Positions 1 through 7,067 of a stretch of 8,757 nt of DNA are shown here, piece after piece (within the stretch, counting starts at the first letter, position 1; the number at the start of each line of letters is the position of its first letter). A program made the translations under genes and the position numbers. Source of the DNA: Lachnospiraceae bacterium UBA7110 (lineage in GTDB: Bacteria > Bacillota > Clostridia > Lachnospirales > Lachnospiraceae); assembly GCA_002492295.1 (NCBI GenBank), contig DKYC01000005.1, forward strand, positions 13,137 to 21,893, written 5' to 3'. A model generated the notes under the pieces. It was not told the DNA's origin. It worked only from the letters and a program-made list of their open reading frames with translations, and did not search any database.

Positions 1-38
1 CGGCGTTCTTTTTATGCTTATATGATATACAAATCGTT

Positions 39-1253
39 TTACATCGTATCGAGTGCCTGATACATGGAAAGCATCGGCGCCATACATGCCGCAACAAGTC
101 CGCCTACAACAACCGCAAGCACGACGATAATCATCGGTTCCATCGCTGCCATCAATGACTGCACGGCCATTTCCACCTCTTCATCATAATAGTCCGCAAG
201 CTTATCGAGCATCTCCTCCGAGTTTCCGGACTCCTCACCAATACGCAGCATATGGTACACCATCGGCGGAAACAGTCCGCATTCCTCAAGCGGACGCGAA
301 AGCGGCATACCAATCGATACCTGAAGCGACGCGTCCTTCAATGCCTCCTTAAAATACACGTTCCCCATAATGCCGGACACAATCGATGTCGCCTCCACAA
401 GCGTAACGCCTGAACCAAGCAAAGTTCCCAATGTTCTCGCCATCTGTGCGGAAGCCGACTTTACAGTCATATTCTTTAAAATCGGAATCGTAATTGCAAT
501 CTTTCCAAAAAAATGCTTTCCCAAATCCGTCCTGGAAAATGCCACAATCCCAAACGCAACCGCCGCCACCACAGGTATGATAATGTACCAGTAGTTAATC
601 ACGCCATTGCTTAATGCCACATAAAATTTCGTGATTCCCGGGAGTTCCGTCCCCAGGTCAACAAACATACTCTCATAATTTGGAATAACAACCACAAGCA
701 TGACAATCGTGATAATCACTGCGATAATCATAACCGCAATCGGATAAATCATCGCCTTTTTGACAAGCGCCTGTGTCTTGCTGGATTTCTCAAGCTGCTG
801 TGATACACGCTCCATTGCGACGTGCAGCGTACCGGACGCCTCGCCTGCCGCCACCATGTTAATCATCAAATCCGGAAATACCTTCGGGTGTTCCGAGAGT
901 GCCTGTGCAAGCGTATCCCCCTTTTCAATATCAATACGCACCGTGTTAAGCGCTTCCTTTAGCCGCTTGTTTTCCGTCTGCTCATAGAGCATCCGAAGGG
1001 TCTCCATAATCGTAACGCCTGCCTTGTTCATGCTGACAAACTGCCGGCACATAACGCTCAAATCGCGTGCGCTGGGATAACCGCCAATCTGTATGTTAAT
1101 GTCGGCGGTCAAAATTGTCTGCCCCTTAACTGACACCACCGTAAGCCCCTGACTTCTGAGCTTGCTTTTTACCTCTTCCTCATCTGCCGCATCAATTGAG
1201 CCCTTCACTTCCTTGCCGAGCTTGTTTATGGCCTCATATCCAAATTTCGCCAT
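39..1253 (-). CDS. GspF/PilC-type platform protein of a type IV pilus or type II secretion system
   Basis: This 404-residue polytopic protein has the usual length and layout of the GspF/PilC family, the membrane platform on which a cytoplasmic ATPase drives pilin or pseudopilin assembly. Two homologous T2SSF domains are visible, at about residues 67-190 and 270-393. Each holds the family's Gly-Glu-x-Ser-Gly turn (AGEASG near 136-141, GEESG at 339-343). Hydrophobic segments lie near 168-190, 221-239 and 372-392. The N-terminal ~60 residues form the small cytoplasmic region typical of PilC (starts MAKFGYEAIN). The ATG at 1253 is preceded by GAGGG at 1266-1270, 12 bases upstream, a slightly long spacing. 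It has its own likely promoter and lies downstream of a diguanylate cyclase gene on the same strand. The expected partners (PilB/GspE ATPase, PilT, pilins) are not in the window, although only 38 bases lie beyond its stop. Family assignment is firm; pilus versus secretion role is not decidable. Confidence 0.93.
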   Translation of the reverse strand: MAKFGYEAINKLGKEVKGSIDAADEEEVKSKLRSQGLTVVSVKGQTILTADINIQIGGYPSARDLSVMCRQFVSMNKAGVTIMETLRMLYEQTENKRLKEALNTVRIDIEKGDTLAQALSEHPKVFPDLMINMVAAGEASGTLHVAMERVSQQLEKSSKTQALVKKAMIYPIAVMIIAVIITIVMLVVVIPNYESMFVDLGTELPGITKFYVALSNGVINYWYIIIPVVAAVAFGIVAFSRTDLGKHFFGKIAITIPILKNMTVKSASAQMARTLGTLLGSGVTLVEATSIVSGIMGNVYFKEALKDASLQVSIGMPLSRPLEECGLFPPMVYHMLRIGEESGNSEEMLDKLADYYDEEVEMAVQSLMAAMEPMIIVVLAVVVGGLVAACMAPMLSMYQALDTM

Positions 1254-1327
1254 CTGATGCCCACACCCTCTTTCCTGTGTATTTTTTACCGGTTACCATC
1301 TCATCATAAAGCCTGATTTCCTTCTTA

Positions 1328-1356
1328 ATTATACTCTCACACACAGAAATTCGCAA
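1328..1356 (-). promoter_or_regulatory. Likely sigma-A promoter for the GspF/PilC gene
   Basis: On the minus strand a perfect TATAAT (-10, plus coordinates 1328-1333) lies 17 bases downstream of TTGCGA (-35, 1351-1356, 4 of 6 matches to TTGACA). The predicted start of transcription is near 1321, giving a leader of about 68 bases. This suggests the gene can be expressed independently of the upstream cyclase gene. No cyclic-di-GMP riboswitch core was recognised in the leader. The call is by eye only. Confidence 0.5.
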
Positions 1357-1393
1357 CGTTTTTGTTCATGCCGCCGCACATTTATCGGCATTT

Positions 1394-2455
1394 TCAACAT
1401 ACAACACGGTTTTTCCCGTTGTACTTTCCCACATAAAGACGTTTATCCGCAATACTTACCCAGTCTTCAATCGTTGTCTCGTTCGAATATGCTGCCGCAC
1501 CGATTGTCACGGTAAGCGGTACCCTCGTGGGCATATCCTTATTTTCCGATTCGTACATCAGTTCATATGCCTCAACCTGTCCCCGGATTGCATCTATCTT
1601 GTCAAACGGAGGTCTTGCCGCCTCCGTAAGCCTGCCGATAATCAGAAACTCCTCCCCGCCCCACCGGCAGACCGTCACATCATGCTTCTCATCAGAAAGG
1701 ATTCCCGCAAGCGCCTTAAGTGCCTTGTCCCCAAAATTGTGTCCATATGTATCGTTAATTTTTTTGAAATTATCAATATCCACCATTGCAAGCCAGTAAC
1801 CGCCCGCCTCGTTTTTCTCCAAAATACGGTTTAAGTGGCGCATAATATAGTGACGGTTCGGAAGACCCGTGAGCGCGTCGTATTCCGCCTGCCGCGAAAG
1901 CCTTGCCTCGCTTTTCAGGAAAAACAGCGTCATCAGCTTCAGCGAAACAATCATCACCGCAAATGTTATCACGGCCATTGCCACGTACATAAACAGCTGC
2001 ACCTTGTCATCAATGACGTATAACGGCTCCCTTCCATACATTCCAAACAAAAGCCCGACATAGCTCGTAACACTCAGCGCGCTTAACAGACTGCCGCTTA
2101 CATTGCTTTTGCCGTTATTCATCTTTAATGAAAAATACTCGGCATAGAAAAAAATACACACAATACAGATCAGGCACATCTGGAAGCCACAGCTCATGCC
2201 AACGCAGATAACGGCAAAAATCATATGCACAATGACCTCAAAAGCCATCAGGTTAATATATGTTGCAAGCATGTTTTTCCGGATAAACGCAAAACTGCAA
2301 AAGTAGAAAATAATGCTGAATATATTAAAGCCTGCCATAATGCTGACATGATAATAAGTGAAAAAGATAAAGAAAAAGATATGCATGCACAAAAATATCG
2401 TGTTGAGCAGCAACGCCATATTTTTAGCTATTTTCTGGTTAAAAAAATAGTCCAT
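1394..2455 (-). CDS. Membrane-bound diguanylate cyclase (GGDEF domain)
   Basis: This 353-residue protein should condense two GTP to cyclic-di-GMP at the cytoplasmic face of the membrane. The first ~180 residues hold about six hydrophobic helices (roughly 15-35, 41-58, 63-85, 89-109, 121-139, 152-178) and no recognised sensor family, so the signal is unknown. The GGDEF domain covers about 190-353. DALTGLPNR is at 193-201, the metal-binding segment MVDIDNF at 224-230 (D226, D228), KINDTYGHNFGD at 232-243, and the signature GGEEF at 266-270. All are intact, so activity is expected. The autoinhibitory RxxD five residues before the signature is absent (K257-H-D-V260), so classical product inhibition is unlikely. 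No EAL or HD-GYP domain is present. The ATG at 2455 follows AGAAGGGG with 6-base spacing. The gene is divergent from the GH13 gene and lies upstream of the PilC-like gene on the same strand. Confidence 0.95.
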   Translation of the reverse strand: MDYFFNQKIAKNMALLLNTIFLCMHIFFFIFFTYYHVSIMAGFNIFSIIFYFCSFAFIRKNMLATYINLMAFEVIVHMIFAVICVGMSCGFQMCLICIVCIFFYAEYFSLKMNNGKSNVSGSLLSALSVTSYVGLLFGMYGREPLYVIDDKVQLFMYVAMAVITFAVMIVSLKLMTLFFLKSEARLSRQAEYDALTGLPNRHYIMRHLNRILEKNEAGGYWLAMVDIDNFKKINDTYGHNFGDKALKALAGILSDEKHDVTVCRWGGEEFLIIGRLTEAARPPFDKIDAIRGQVEAYELMYESENKDMPTRVPLTVTIGAAAYSNETTIEDWVSIADKRLYVGKYNGKNRVVC

Positions 2456-2490
2456 TCCATTCCCCTTCTATCCAATAATCATTCTTTTTC

Positions 2491-2519
2491 ATAATATCAC
2501 ATTTTTTGATGCATGTCAT
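2491..2519 (-). promoter_or_regulatory. Likely extended -10 promoter for the diguanylate cyclase gene
   Basis: On the minus strand, ATGACA (-35, plus coordinates 2514-2519, 5 of 6 matches) is separated by 17 bases from TATTAT (-10, 2491-2496). A TGA immediately upstream of the -10 forms an extended -10 element. Transcription should begin near 2484, about 30 bases before the ATG. The -35 box shares bases with the -35 box of the divergent GH13 promoter. Confidence 0.55.
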
Positions 2520-2542
2520 TTTATTTTGTGCTAAAATATAAT
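2513..2542 (+). promoter_or_regulatory. Likely promoter for the GH13 gene
   Basis: A perfect TATAAT lies at 2537-2542. An ATGTCA at 2513-2518 (4 of 6 matches) sits 18 bases upstream. An overlapping alternative is TAAAAT at 2532-2537 with a TGC extension. The predicted start near 2549 gives a leader of about 70 bases. The 165-base gap between the divergent genes (2456-2620) otherwise shows only AT-rich DNA with no convincing operator. Confidence 0.45.
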
Positions 2543-2605
2543 GGTGAAAAAAATCAGTATCTATTCAAAATGCTGAAATTATTTTATAACTTTATTCTGT
2601 AATTG

Positions 2606-2612
2606 AAGGAGG
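2606..2612 (+). promoter_or_regulatory. Ribosome binding site deciding the GH13 start
   Basis: AAGGAGG is a near-perfect Shine-Dalgarno sequence placed 8 bases before the ATG at 2621. It overlaps codons 2-4 of a longer reading frame that could start at TTG 2603, which rules that upstream start out. Confidence 0.85.
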
Positions 2613-2620
2613 AACTTGAA

Positions 2621-4288
2621 ATGGCTTGGTACGACGAGGCAGTATTTTATCACATCTATCCGCTTGGAATGGCAGACGCTCCAAAGGAAAACACTTACGG
2701 GGAACCTGTCCACCGCCTGAATAACCTGATACCGTGGATACGGCATATTAAGGACATCGGCTGCAACGCCATCTATATCGGTCCTTTGTTCGAGTCCGTA
2801 GGACACGGCTACGAAACAACCGACTACAAAAAGCTTGACAGCAGGCTCGGCGACAATGAAGATTTGAAAAATTACGTGGCAAAATGCCATGAAGAAGGCA
2901 TACGTGTTATTTTTGACGGTGTGTTCAATCATACAGGACGTGATTTTTTTGCTTTTCAGGATATCAAAAAGAACCGCGAAGGCTCACAATACCGCGATTG
3001 GTACTGCAATGTAAACTTTGGCGGCAACAACGAATATAATGACGGATTCTCATATGATAACTGGGGCGGCTATAATCTTTTGGTCAAATTAAACCAGAGA
3101 AACCCTGCCGTAAAAGATTATATCTGTGATGTTATCCGTCTCTGGGTAAAGGAGTTTGATGTGGACGGCATCCGTCTTGATGCCGCGGACGTTCTTGATT
3201 TTGATTTCATGAAAGCACTGCGCGGCGTTGCGAATGAGGTCAAGCCTGATTTCTGGCTGATGGGGGAGGTTATCCACGGCGATTATTCGCGCTGGGTAAA
3301 CGAAGGGACGCTCCATTCCGTGACAAACTATCAGCTTCACAAGGCGCTTTATTCCGGACACAACGACCACAACTACTTTGAGATTGCCCACACGGTAAAA
3401 CGCCTCTATGATATGGGCGGCAGCAATCCGAACGGATTTAAACTCTATAATTTCGTGGACAACCATGATGTTGAGCGCATTTATACAAAGCTGGCAAACA
3501 AAGCGCACTATGTGCCGGTTCATATCCTGCTGTACACGCTTCCCGGCATTCCCTCCGTTTATTACGGCTCGGAATTTGGAATCGAAGGCAAAAAGGAAAA
3601 ATTCTCCGACGCGTCACTGCGTCCCGCCCTGTCCTATGAGGATTATAAGGATACCCTTCAGACCAACCCGTACACGAAGCTTACCGCCGCCCTTGGAAAG
3701 ACGCGCCAACACTCAAAAGCGCTCTGCTACGGCGACTACAGGGAACTTCTGCTGCGCAACCGCCAGTATGCGTTCTCACGTACCTTTGACGGCGAATGTG
3801 CAGTCATAACCGTAAACAATGACGACAGCGACTATACAATGACGCTTCCCGTAAACAGCTCCTGCGCGGAATATGTCGGCGCACTCTCCGGTCAGCGCGT
3901 GTCCGTTGTCAACGGGAATATCTGCGTCAATGTAAAGGCAAATTCCGGGGATATCTGGCTGCCTTTGACAGATGACGCGCAGTCGGCAAAAACACAGGAA
4001 ACACAGCCGGTTATGGACGTACAGCCAGCCATCATGGACGAAATCCAAACCGCATCCCCTGACAATGACAGGCCCGGATGCGGTCTGCAGGACACGACGG
4101 ACTGCCAAAGCACCTGCGAGGATTCTGGCGAGAGCGAAGCATTCCAAAAAGGGAAAATTGCGGGGCTTCAGGAAGCAATCCTTGCGATTATGGAGAAAAA
4201 GGGGAATGTCACGGAGCAGATGCGCAGGGATGTAACCAATAACGTACACCATGACTCACTGATAAACTGGGTGAAGAGCTTCCACTAA
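2621..4288 (+). CDS. Cytoplasmic GH13 alpha-amylase/cyclomaltodextrinase-like hydrolase with an extra C-terminal tail
   Basis: This 555-residue retaining alpha-glucosidic hydrolase has no signal peptide, so it should act on malto-oligosaccharides or related alpha-glucans in the cytoplasm. The (beta/alpha)8 barrel begins at once (AVFYHIYPLG, 7-16), without the N-terminal domain of classical neopullulanases. The conserved GH13 regions are present: DGVFNH at 99-104, GIRLDAAD at 183-190 with nucleophile D187, general acid E216 in MGEV, and FVDNHD at 278-283 with D283. The LVKLN at 154-158 resembles the MPKLN signature of the neopullulanase/cyclomaltodextrinase group. The C-domain runs to about 448. 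Residues ~450-505 form a polar, probably disordered linker containing three cysteines (487, 495, 499). A helical tail rich in charged residues follows at ~506-555 (starts EAFQKGKIAGLQEAI). Exact substrate and subfamily cannot be read from sequence. The enzyme is 129 bases upstream of the pectate lyase; there is no clear terminator between them, so read-through is possible. Confidence 0.92.
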   Translation: MAWYDEAVFYHIYPLGMADAPKENTYGEPVHRLNNLIPWIRHIKDIGCNAIYIGPLFESVGHGYETTDYKKLDSRLGDNEDLKNYVAKCHEEGIRVIFDGVFNHTGRDFFAFQDIKKNREGSQYRDWYCNVNFGGNNEYNDGFSYDNWGGYNLLVKLNQRNPAVKDYICDVIRLWVKEFDVDGIRLDAADVLDFDFMKALRGVANEVKPDFWLMGEVIHGDYSRWVNEGTLHSVTNYQLHKALYSGHNDHNYFEIAHTVKRLYDMGGSNPNGFKLYNFVDNHDVERIYTKLANKAHYVPVHILLYTLPGIPSVYYGSEFGIEGKKEKFSDASLRPALSYEDYKDTLQTNPYTKLTAALGKTRQHSKALCYGDYRELLLRNRQYAFSRTFDGECAVITVNNDDSDYTMTLPVNSSCAEYVGALSGQRVSVVNGNICVNVKANSGDIWLPLTDDAQSAKTQETQPVMDVQPAIMDEIQTASPDNDRPGCGLQDTTDCQSTCEDSGESEAFQKGKIAGLQEAILAIMEKKGNVTEQMRRDVTNNVHHDSLINWVKSFH

Positions 4289-4306
4289 AAATTATTGTTT
4301 TTGGTC

Positions 4307-4335
4307 TGTACATTATGTTGAAATAATGCTATAAT
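4307..4335 (+). promoter_or_regulatory. Likely extended -10 promoter for the pectate lyase gene
   Basis: TATAAT at 4330-4335 is preceded by TGC (4327-4329), forming an extended -10. TGTACA at 4307-4312 (4 of 6 matches to TTGACA) sits 17 bases upstream. Transcription should begin around 4341-4342. Inverted repeats overlap the promoter and the start site, suggesting control by a repressor or by mRNA structure. Confidence 0.6.
4311..4328 (+). repeat. Inverted repeat CATTAT-N6-ATAATG in the promoter spacer (candidate operator)
   Basis: CATTAT at 4311-4316 and ATAATG at 4323-4328 form a perfect 6+6 inverted repeat around gttgaa, an 18-base element lying between the -35 and -10 boxes. Its size and position suit a repressor operator, but the arms are AT-rich and chance occurrence is possible. 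No regulator is encoded in the window. Confidence 0.4.
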
Positions 4336-4339
4336 TCAT

Positions 4340-4371
4340 TTGAAAAATGTACAAAATTACTAATTTTTCAA
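4340..4371 (+). promoter_or_regulatory. Predicted 5' leader hairpin of the pectate lyase mRNA
   Basis: TTGAAAAAT (4340-4348) and ATTTTTCAA (4363-4371) pair perfectly over 9 bases around a 14-base loop. If transcription starts near 4341, the hairpin sits at the very 5' end of the message. 5'-terminal stem-loops are known mRNA stabilisers, for example in the Bacillus subtilis aprE leader. The stem is AT-rich and modestly stable, so it could equally act as a DNA operator. It ends about 30 bases before the Shine-Dalgarno, so direct masking of translation is unlikely. Confidence 0.45.
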
Positions 4372-4400
4372 GAACCAAAAGAATTTGAATTTCACAAACG

Positions 4401-4407
4401 AAAGGAG
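4401..4407 (+). promoter_or_regulatory. Ribosome binding site deciding the pectate lyase start
   Basis: AAAGGAG lies 10 bases before the ATG at 4418. The upstream in-frame TTG at 4385 has no ribosome site and would put 11 extra polar residues before the signal peptide, so ATG 4418 is preferred. Confidence 0.8.
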
Positions 4408-4417
4408 ATTTTTAACA

Positions 4418-6985
4418 ATGGCAGCATGGAAAAACATCAAAAAGCCTGTTGCTCTTGCACTGGCGGGCGCAATGATCCTCACAGGCGTGGCATGTCCCGG
4501 TATGTCGATGAAAACAAACGCGGCAGAAAAAGTCCTCGCATTTGACACTGCAGAAGGCGGCGGGCAGTACGCAACAGGCGGACGAGGCTACGATACCTAT
4601 GTCGTCACCTCCCTTGAAGACTATAAAAAGGACGATACGCCTGTTGAAGGCACCCTGCGCTATGGTATTGAGAAATTTGCGAAGGAAAACGGCGGTGCAA
4701 CCATTGTCTTCAACGTAGGCGGTCTGATTGACTTAAAGGAGACTCTTTCCTTCAAAAACATCAAAAATGTGACAATTGCAGGACAGACAGCTCCGGGGGA
4801 CGGCATTACGCTTTCCGGATACCAGACCGATATCAGCAACTCCGAAAACCTTATTATCCGCTATATGCGTTTCCGTCCGGGCGCAAAGAATGTATCAAAC
4901 GGCAGCGACTCTATGGATGCCCTTTGGGGACGCGATAATAAACTCTTTATTCTTGACCACTGCTCTTTTAGCTGGAACACGGATGAAACGCTTTCCACAT
5001 ACCGCGGGCAGGACGGTACGGTACAGCATTGTCTGATTTACGAAAGCCTTACCGTTTCAGGCCACACAAAGGGACGTCATGGATACGGCGGAATTTTCGG
5101 CGGCGACAATGTACTCTTCCAATACAACCTGATGGCAAACACGACTTCTCGTCCTCCCCGTATGGGCGGCGGTTCCATGGGCGACCCGACAAAGGAGACA
5201 GCCGGTGACGCATATGGATACTGTGCTACCACGCAGGTCAGCAACAATGTCATCTACAACTATGGCTTTAACGTAGTGCACGGCGGCGGCTGGCAGCTTA
5301 CCAATTATATGAACAATTACATCATTAACGGTGTCGGCACAAGGGATGATATTTCAAAAGCAATTGCGAAGCCCGGCGAAAGCAAAAAATACGGTGGTTT
5401 TTATGTAAACGGGAATTCGCTTTATGACGGTGCAGTGAAAGACGAAGCACTTTCTGCCGACAATGCGGGCGACGGGAAAAAGACAGGCGTCATTAACACC
5501 GCTCCTGACTGGACAGTCATCGCAAAACAGCAATACACCACAACCATCGGCGGCACTTCCTTCATGCCAAAGAAGACATGCGACTTCCCGTTAGAGAAGG
5601 ATATGGAGAGCGCAGAAGCAAGCTTCTCCAAAGTATTGGATCAGGCAGGAGCAACCTATCCGAAGCGCGACGCACAGGACGCACGTGTCGTTCAGGAGGT
5701 AAAAACAGATACCGGACGCTTTATCAATACAGAACATGAGGTCGGCGGATATCCATGCGCTACAGCAGTAAGGGACGCAGGCTATGATACGGATATGGAT
5801 GGAATGCCGGATTTCTACGAGGATATGATGGGATTTGACAAGACGAACGCATCCGACGCAAAGGCACTTGCCCAAAACGGACGTTCCAATGTGGAAAACT
5901 ATTTCAACAGCATCGTGGATGCAGACAAAGTCGCGGACAACCCGACCGTAATGATGACGGTAGCAAATAATGCGCAGTACAATAAAGGCGAGAGCATTAT
6001 TATCGGCGCTGCTGCTACGGCAAACAACGGCGGAAGCATCAGCAAGGTAGAGTTCTACAACGGAAGCACGCTTATTTCCACGGCGACGCAGGCTCCTTAC
6101 TTATGCGATATGAGTGGTCTTTCAGACGGAACCTACTTCGTTTCCGCAAGGGCATATGACAACAACGGAACGGCAACACAGGCTACAGCCGTGCAGATTC
6201 ACGTAAACAGTACCGCAGGCACACCCGGATATGAAAGCGCTGATATCGGCACGCCCGGCGTTGCAGGCTCTGCTTCCCTTGAAAAAGGCGTACTGACCGT
6301 AAAAGGCGCCGGCAAAATGGGTAAGGCAGAAGGTTCAGTTGACGGCGTTCCCGCAGATGCCACCACCGACAGCTTCCACTATGTATATAAGGGACTGAGC
6401 GGAGACGGCACAATTGTTGCGAAGCTTGATGACGTGACGGCAATCGACAACCATGCAGGCACAGGTCTGATGATCCGTGAAAGCGCTGCCGCAAATGCAA
6501 ATACCGCCTTCCTTTCCATGTCACTGGTTAAGCAGAACACAAAGCTGAATGAAGGCAACCCCGATCTGGATGACACTACATGGGCTGTATTCCTTGCAAA
6601 CAGAGGTGCGACTTCCGTTGTAAGTGACAGCGGTGAAGCGCTTGCAGTCAACAAGCCCGGCGAAATCAGTGCCATGACAGAAACAATCGACGCAAAGGAC
6701 AGCGCTGCAAAAGCAGGTATTCCGCTTGTGGAGGACTTTTATTTCAGAACGGCAAAGGACGGTAAGTCCGTTACAAACGGGATCTGGCTCAAGCTTGAAC
6801 GCAAGGGTAATGTTTTCACGGGATATGCAAGAAACAACACAGGCGAAGCCTGGAAGTTAATCGGCTCTGCGGAAATCCCCATGGGACAGGATGTCCTGAT
6901 TGGGTTTGCGGTTGACGGAAACAAAGTTGCAAACGATATCGACAACTTAAGTACCGCTAAATTCTCAAATATCAGTATCAAATAA
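4418..6985 (+). CDS. Secreted multidomain pectate lyase (PL1-type)
   Basis: This 855-residue exoenzyme should cleave polygalacturonate by beta-elimination with calcium. Residues 1-36 form a signal peptide (KNIKK, then a hydrophobic VALALAGAMILTGVA stretch, likely cut near TNA-AEK). The PL1-like beta-helix spans about 38-450. It holds GGGQYATGGRG (47-57), GTLRYGI (78-84), TIAGQTAPGDGITL (119-132), the LDHCSFSWNTDET segment with likely calcium ligands (179-191), and SRPPR (244-248), where R245/R248 are catalytic-arginine candidates. The opening motifs resemble subfamily PL1_2 (inferred). A calcium-loop linker DTDMDGMPDFYE (457-468) follows, then an Ig-like Big_9-type domain (~508-597) and a C-terminal ~250-residue region (605-855) resembling DUF1349/concanavalin-like carbohydrate-binding sandwiches. 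There is no LPXTG, dockerin or SLH anchor, so it is probably released. A cysteine at 26 gives a poor lipobox. Promoter repeats suggest regulated expression. Confidence 0.92.
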   Translation: MAAWKNIKKPVALALAGAMILTGVACPGMSMKTNAAEKVLAFDTAEGGGQYATGGRGYDTYVVTSLEDYKKDDTPVEGTLRYGIEKFAKENGGATIVFNVGGLIDLKETLSFKNIKNVTIAGQTAPGDGITLSGYQTDISNSENLIIRYMRFRPGAKNVSNGSDSMDALWGRDNKLFILDHCSFSWNTDETLSTYRGQDGTVQHCLIYESLTVSGHTKGRHGYGGIFGGDNVLFQYNLMANTTSRPPRMGGGSMGDPTKETAGDAYGYCATTQVSNNVIYNYGFNVVHGGGWQLTNYMNNYIINGVGTRDDISKAIAKPGESKKYGGFYVNGNSLYDGAVKDEALSADNAGDGKKTGVINTAPDWTVIAKQQYTTTIGGTSFMPKKTCDFPLEKDMESAEASFSKVLDQAGATYPKRDAQDARVVQEVKTDTGRFINTEHEVGGYPCATAVRDAGYDTDMDGMPDFYEDMMGFDKTNASDAKALAQNGRSNVENYFNSIVDADKVADNPTVMMTVANNAQYNKGESIIIGAAATANNGGSISKVEFYNGSTLISTATQAPYLCDMSGLSDGTYFVSARAYDNNGTATQATAVQIHVNSTAGTPGYESADIGTPGVAGSASLEKGVLTVKGAGKMGKAEGSVDGVPADATTDSFHYVYKGLSGDGTIVAKLDDVTAIDNHAGTGLMIRESAAANANTAFLSMSLVKQNTKLNEGNPDLDDTTWAVFLANRGATSVVSDSGEALAVNKPGEISAMTETIDAKDSAAKAGIPLVEDFYFRTAKDGKSVTNGIWLKLERKGNVFTGYARNNTGEAWKLIGSAEIPMGQDVLIGFAVDGNKVANDIDNLSTAKFSNISIK

Positions 6986-7004
6986 TAACAATAGATGCAT
7001 AAAC

Positions 7005-7041
7005 AAGGTGCCAAAAGCTCCACACGGGGCTTTGGCACCTT
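7005..7041. terminator. Bidirectional hairpin terminator between convergent genes
   Basis: An 11-base perfect stem (7005-7015 with 7031-7041) is followed, after a bulged A at 7016, by five more pairs including one T-G wobble (7017-7021 with 7026-7030) and an ACAC loop. This strong structure sits 19 bases past the pectate lyase stop and 26 bases past the spoVAC stop. The T-run is short on both sides (ttt on plus, TTGTTTAT on minus), so efficiency is uncertain, but the position between convergent genes supports the call. Confidence 0.8.
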
Positions 7042-7067
7042 TCCTGTGCACAAATATTATACCTGTT

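Larger units (their letters stand above)
4307..4353 (+). repeat. Inverted repeat TGTACATT ... AATGTACA flanking the pectate lyase promoter core
   Basis: TGTACATT (4307-4314) and AATGTACA (4346-4353) are perfect inverted 8-mers, centred about 39 bases apart. They bracket the -10 box and predicted start. TGTACA is itself palindromic, so the pair could also be two copies of one short operator. This is seen by eye only. Confidence 0.4.

Noticed and set aside
1368..1391. ATGCCG/CGGCAT hairpin just past the cyclase stop as its terminator
   Set aside because: Only six pairs around a 12-base loop, and on the cyclase strand it is followed by A-rich rather than T-rich sequence.
1254..1393. Cyclic-di-GMP riboswitch in the leader of the PilC-like gene
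   Set aside because: Looked for because of the neighbouring cyclase; the conserved riboswitch core was not found on the coding strand.
2603..2620. Upstream TTG start for the GH13 gene
   Set aside because: The Shine-Dalgarno AAGGAGG lies inside this extension and is ideally placed for ATG 2621.
3089..3523. Long minus-strand open frame inside the GH13 gene (also 3776-4252 minus and 3408-3809 plus)
   Set aside because: These overlap a clearly conserved enzyme in other frames and have no ribosome sites or recognisable protein features.
4289..4306. Terminator between the GH13 and pectate lyase genes
   Set aside because: Only an AAAAA/TTTTT pairing with a short loop is present, too weak to call.
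4478..4495. Lipoprotein signal at cysteine 26 of the pectate lyase
   Set aside because: The residues before the cysteine are G-V-A and do not fit the L-A/S-G/A-C lipobox; a standard signal peptidase site after TNA is more plausible, though a lipoprotein is not excluded.
6183..6675. Open minus-strand frames within the 3' half of the pectate lyase
   Set aside because: Composition is biased by the codons of the overlying gene, with no family features; treated as shadows.
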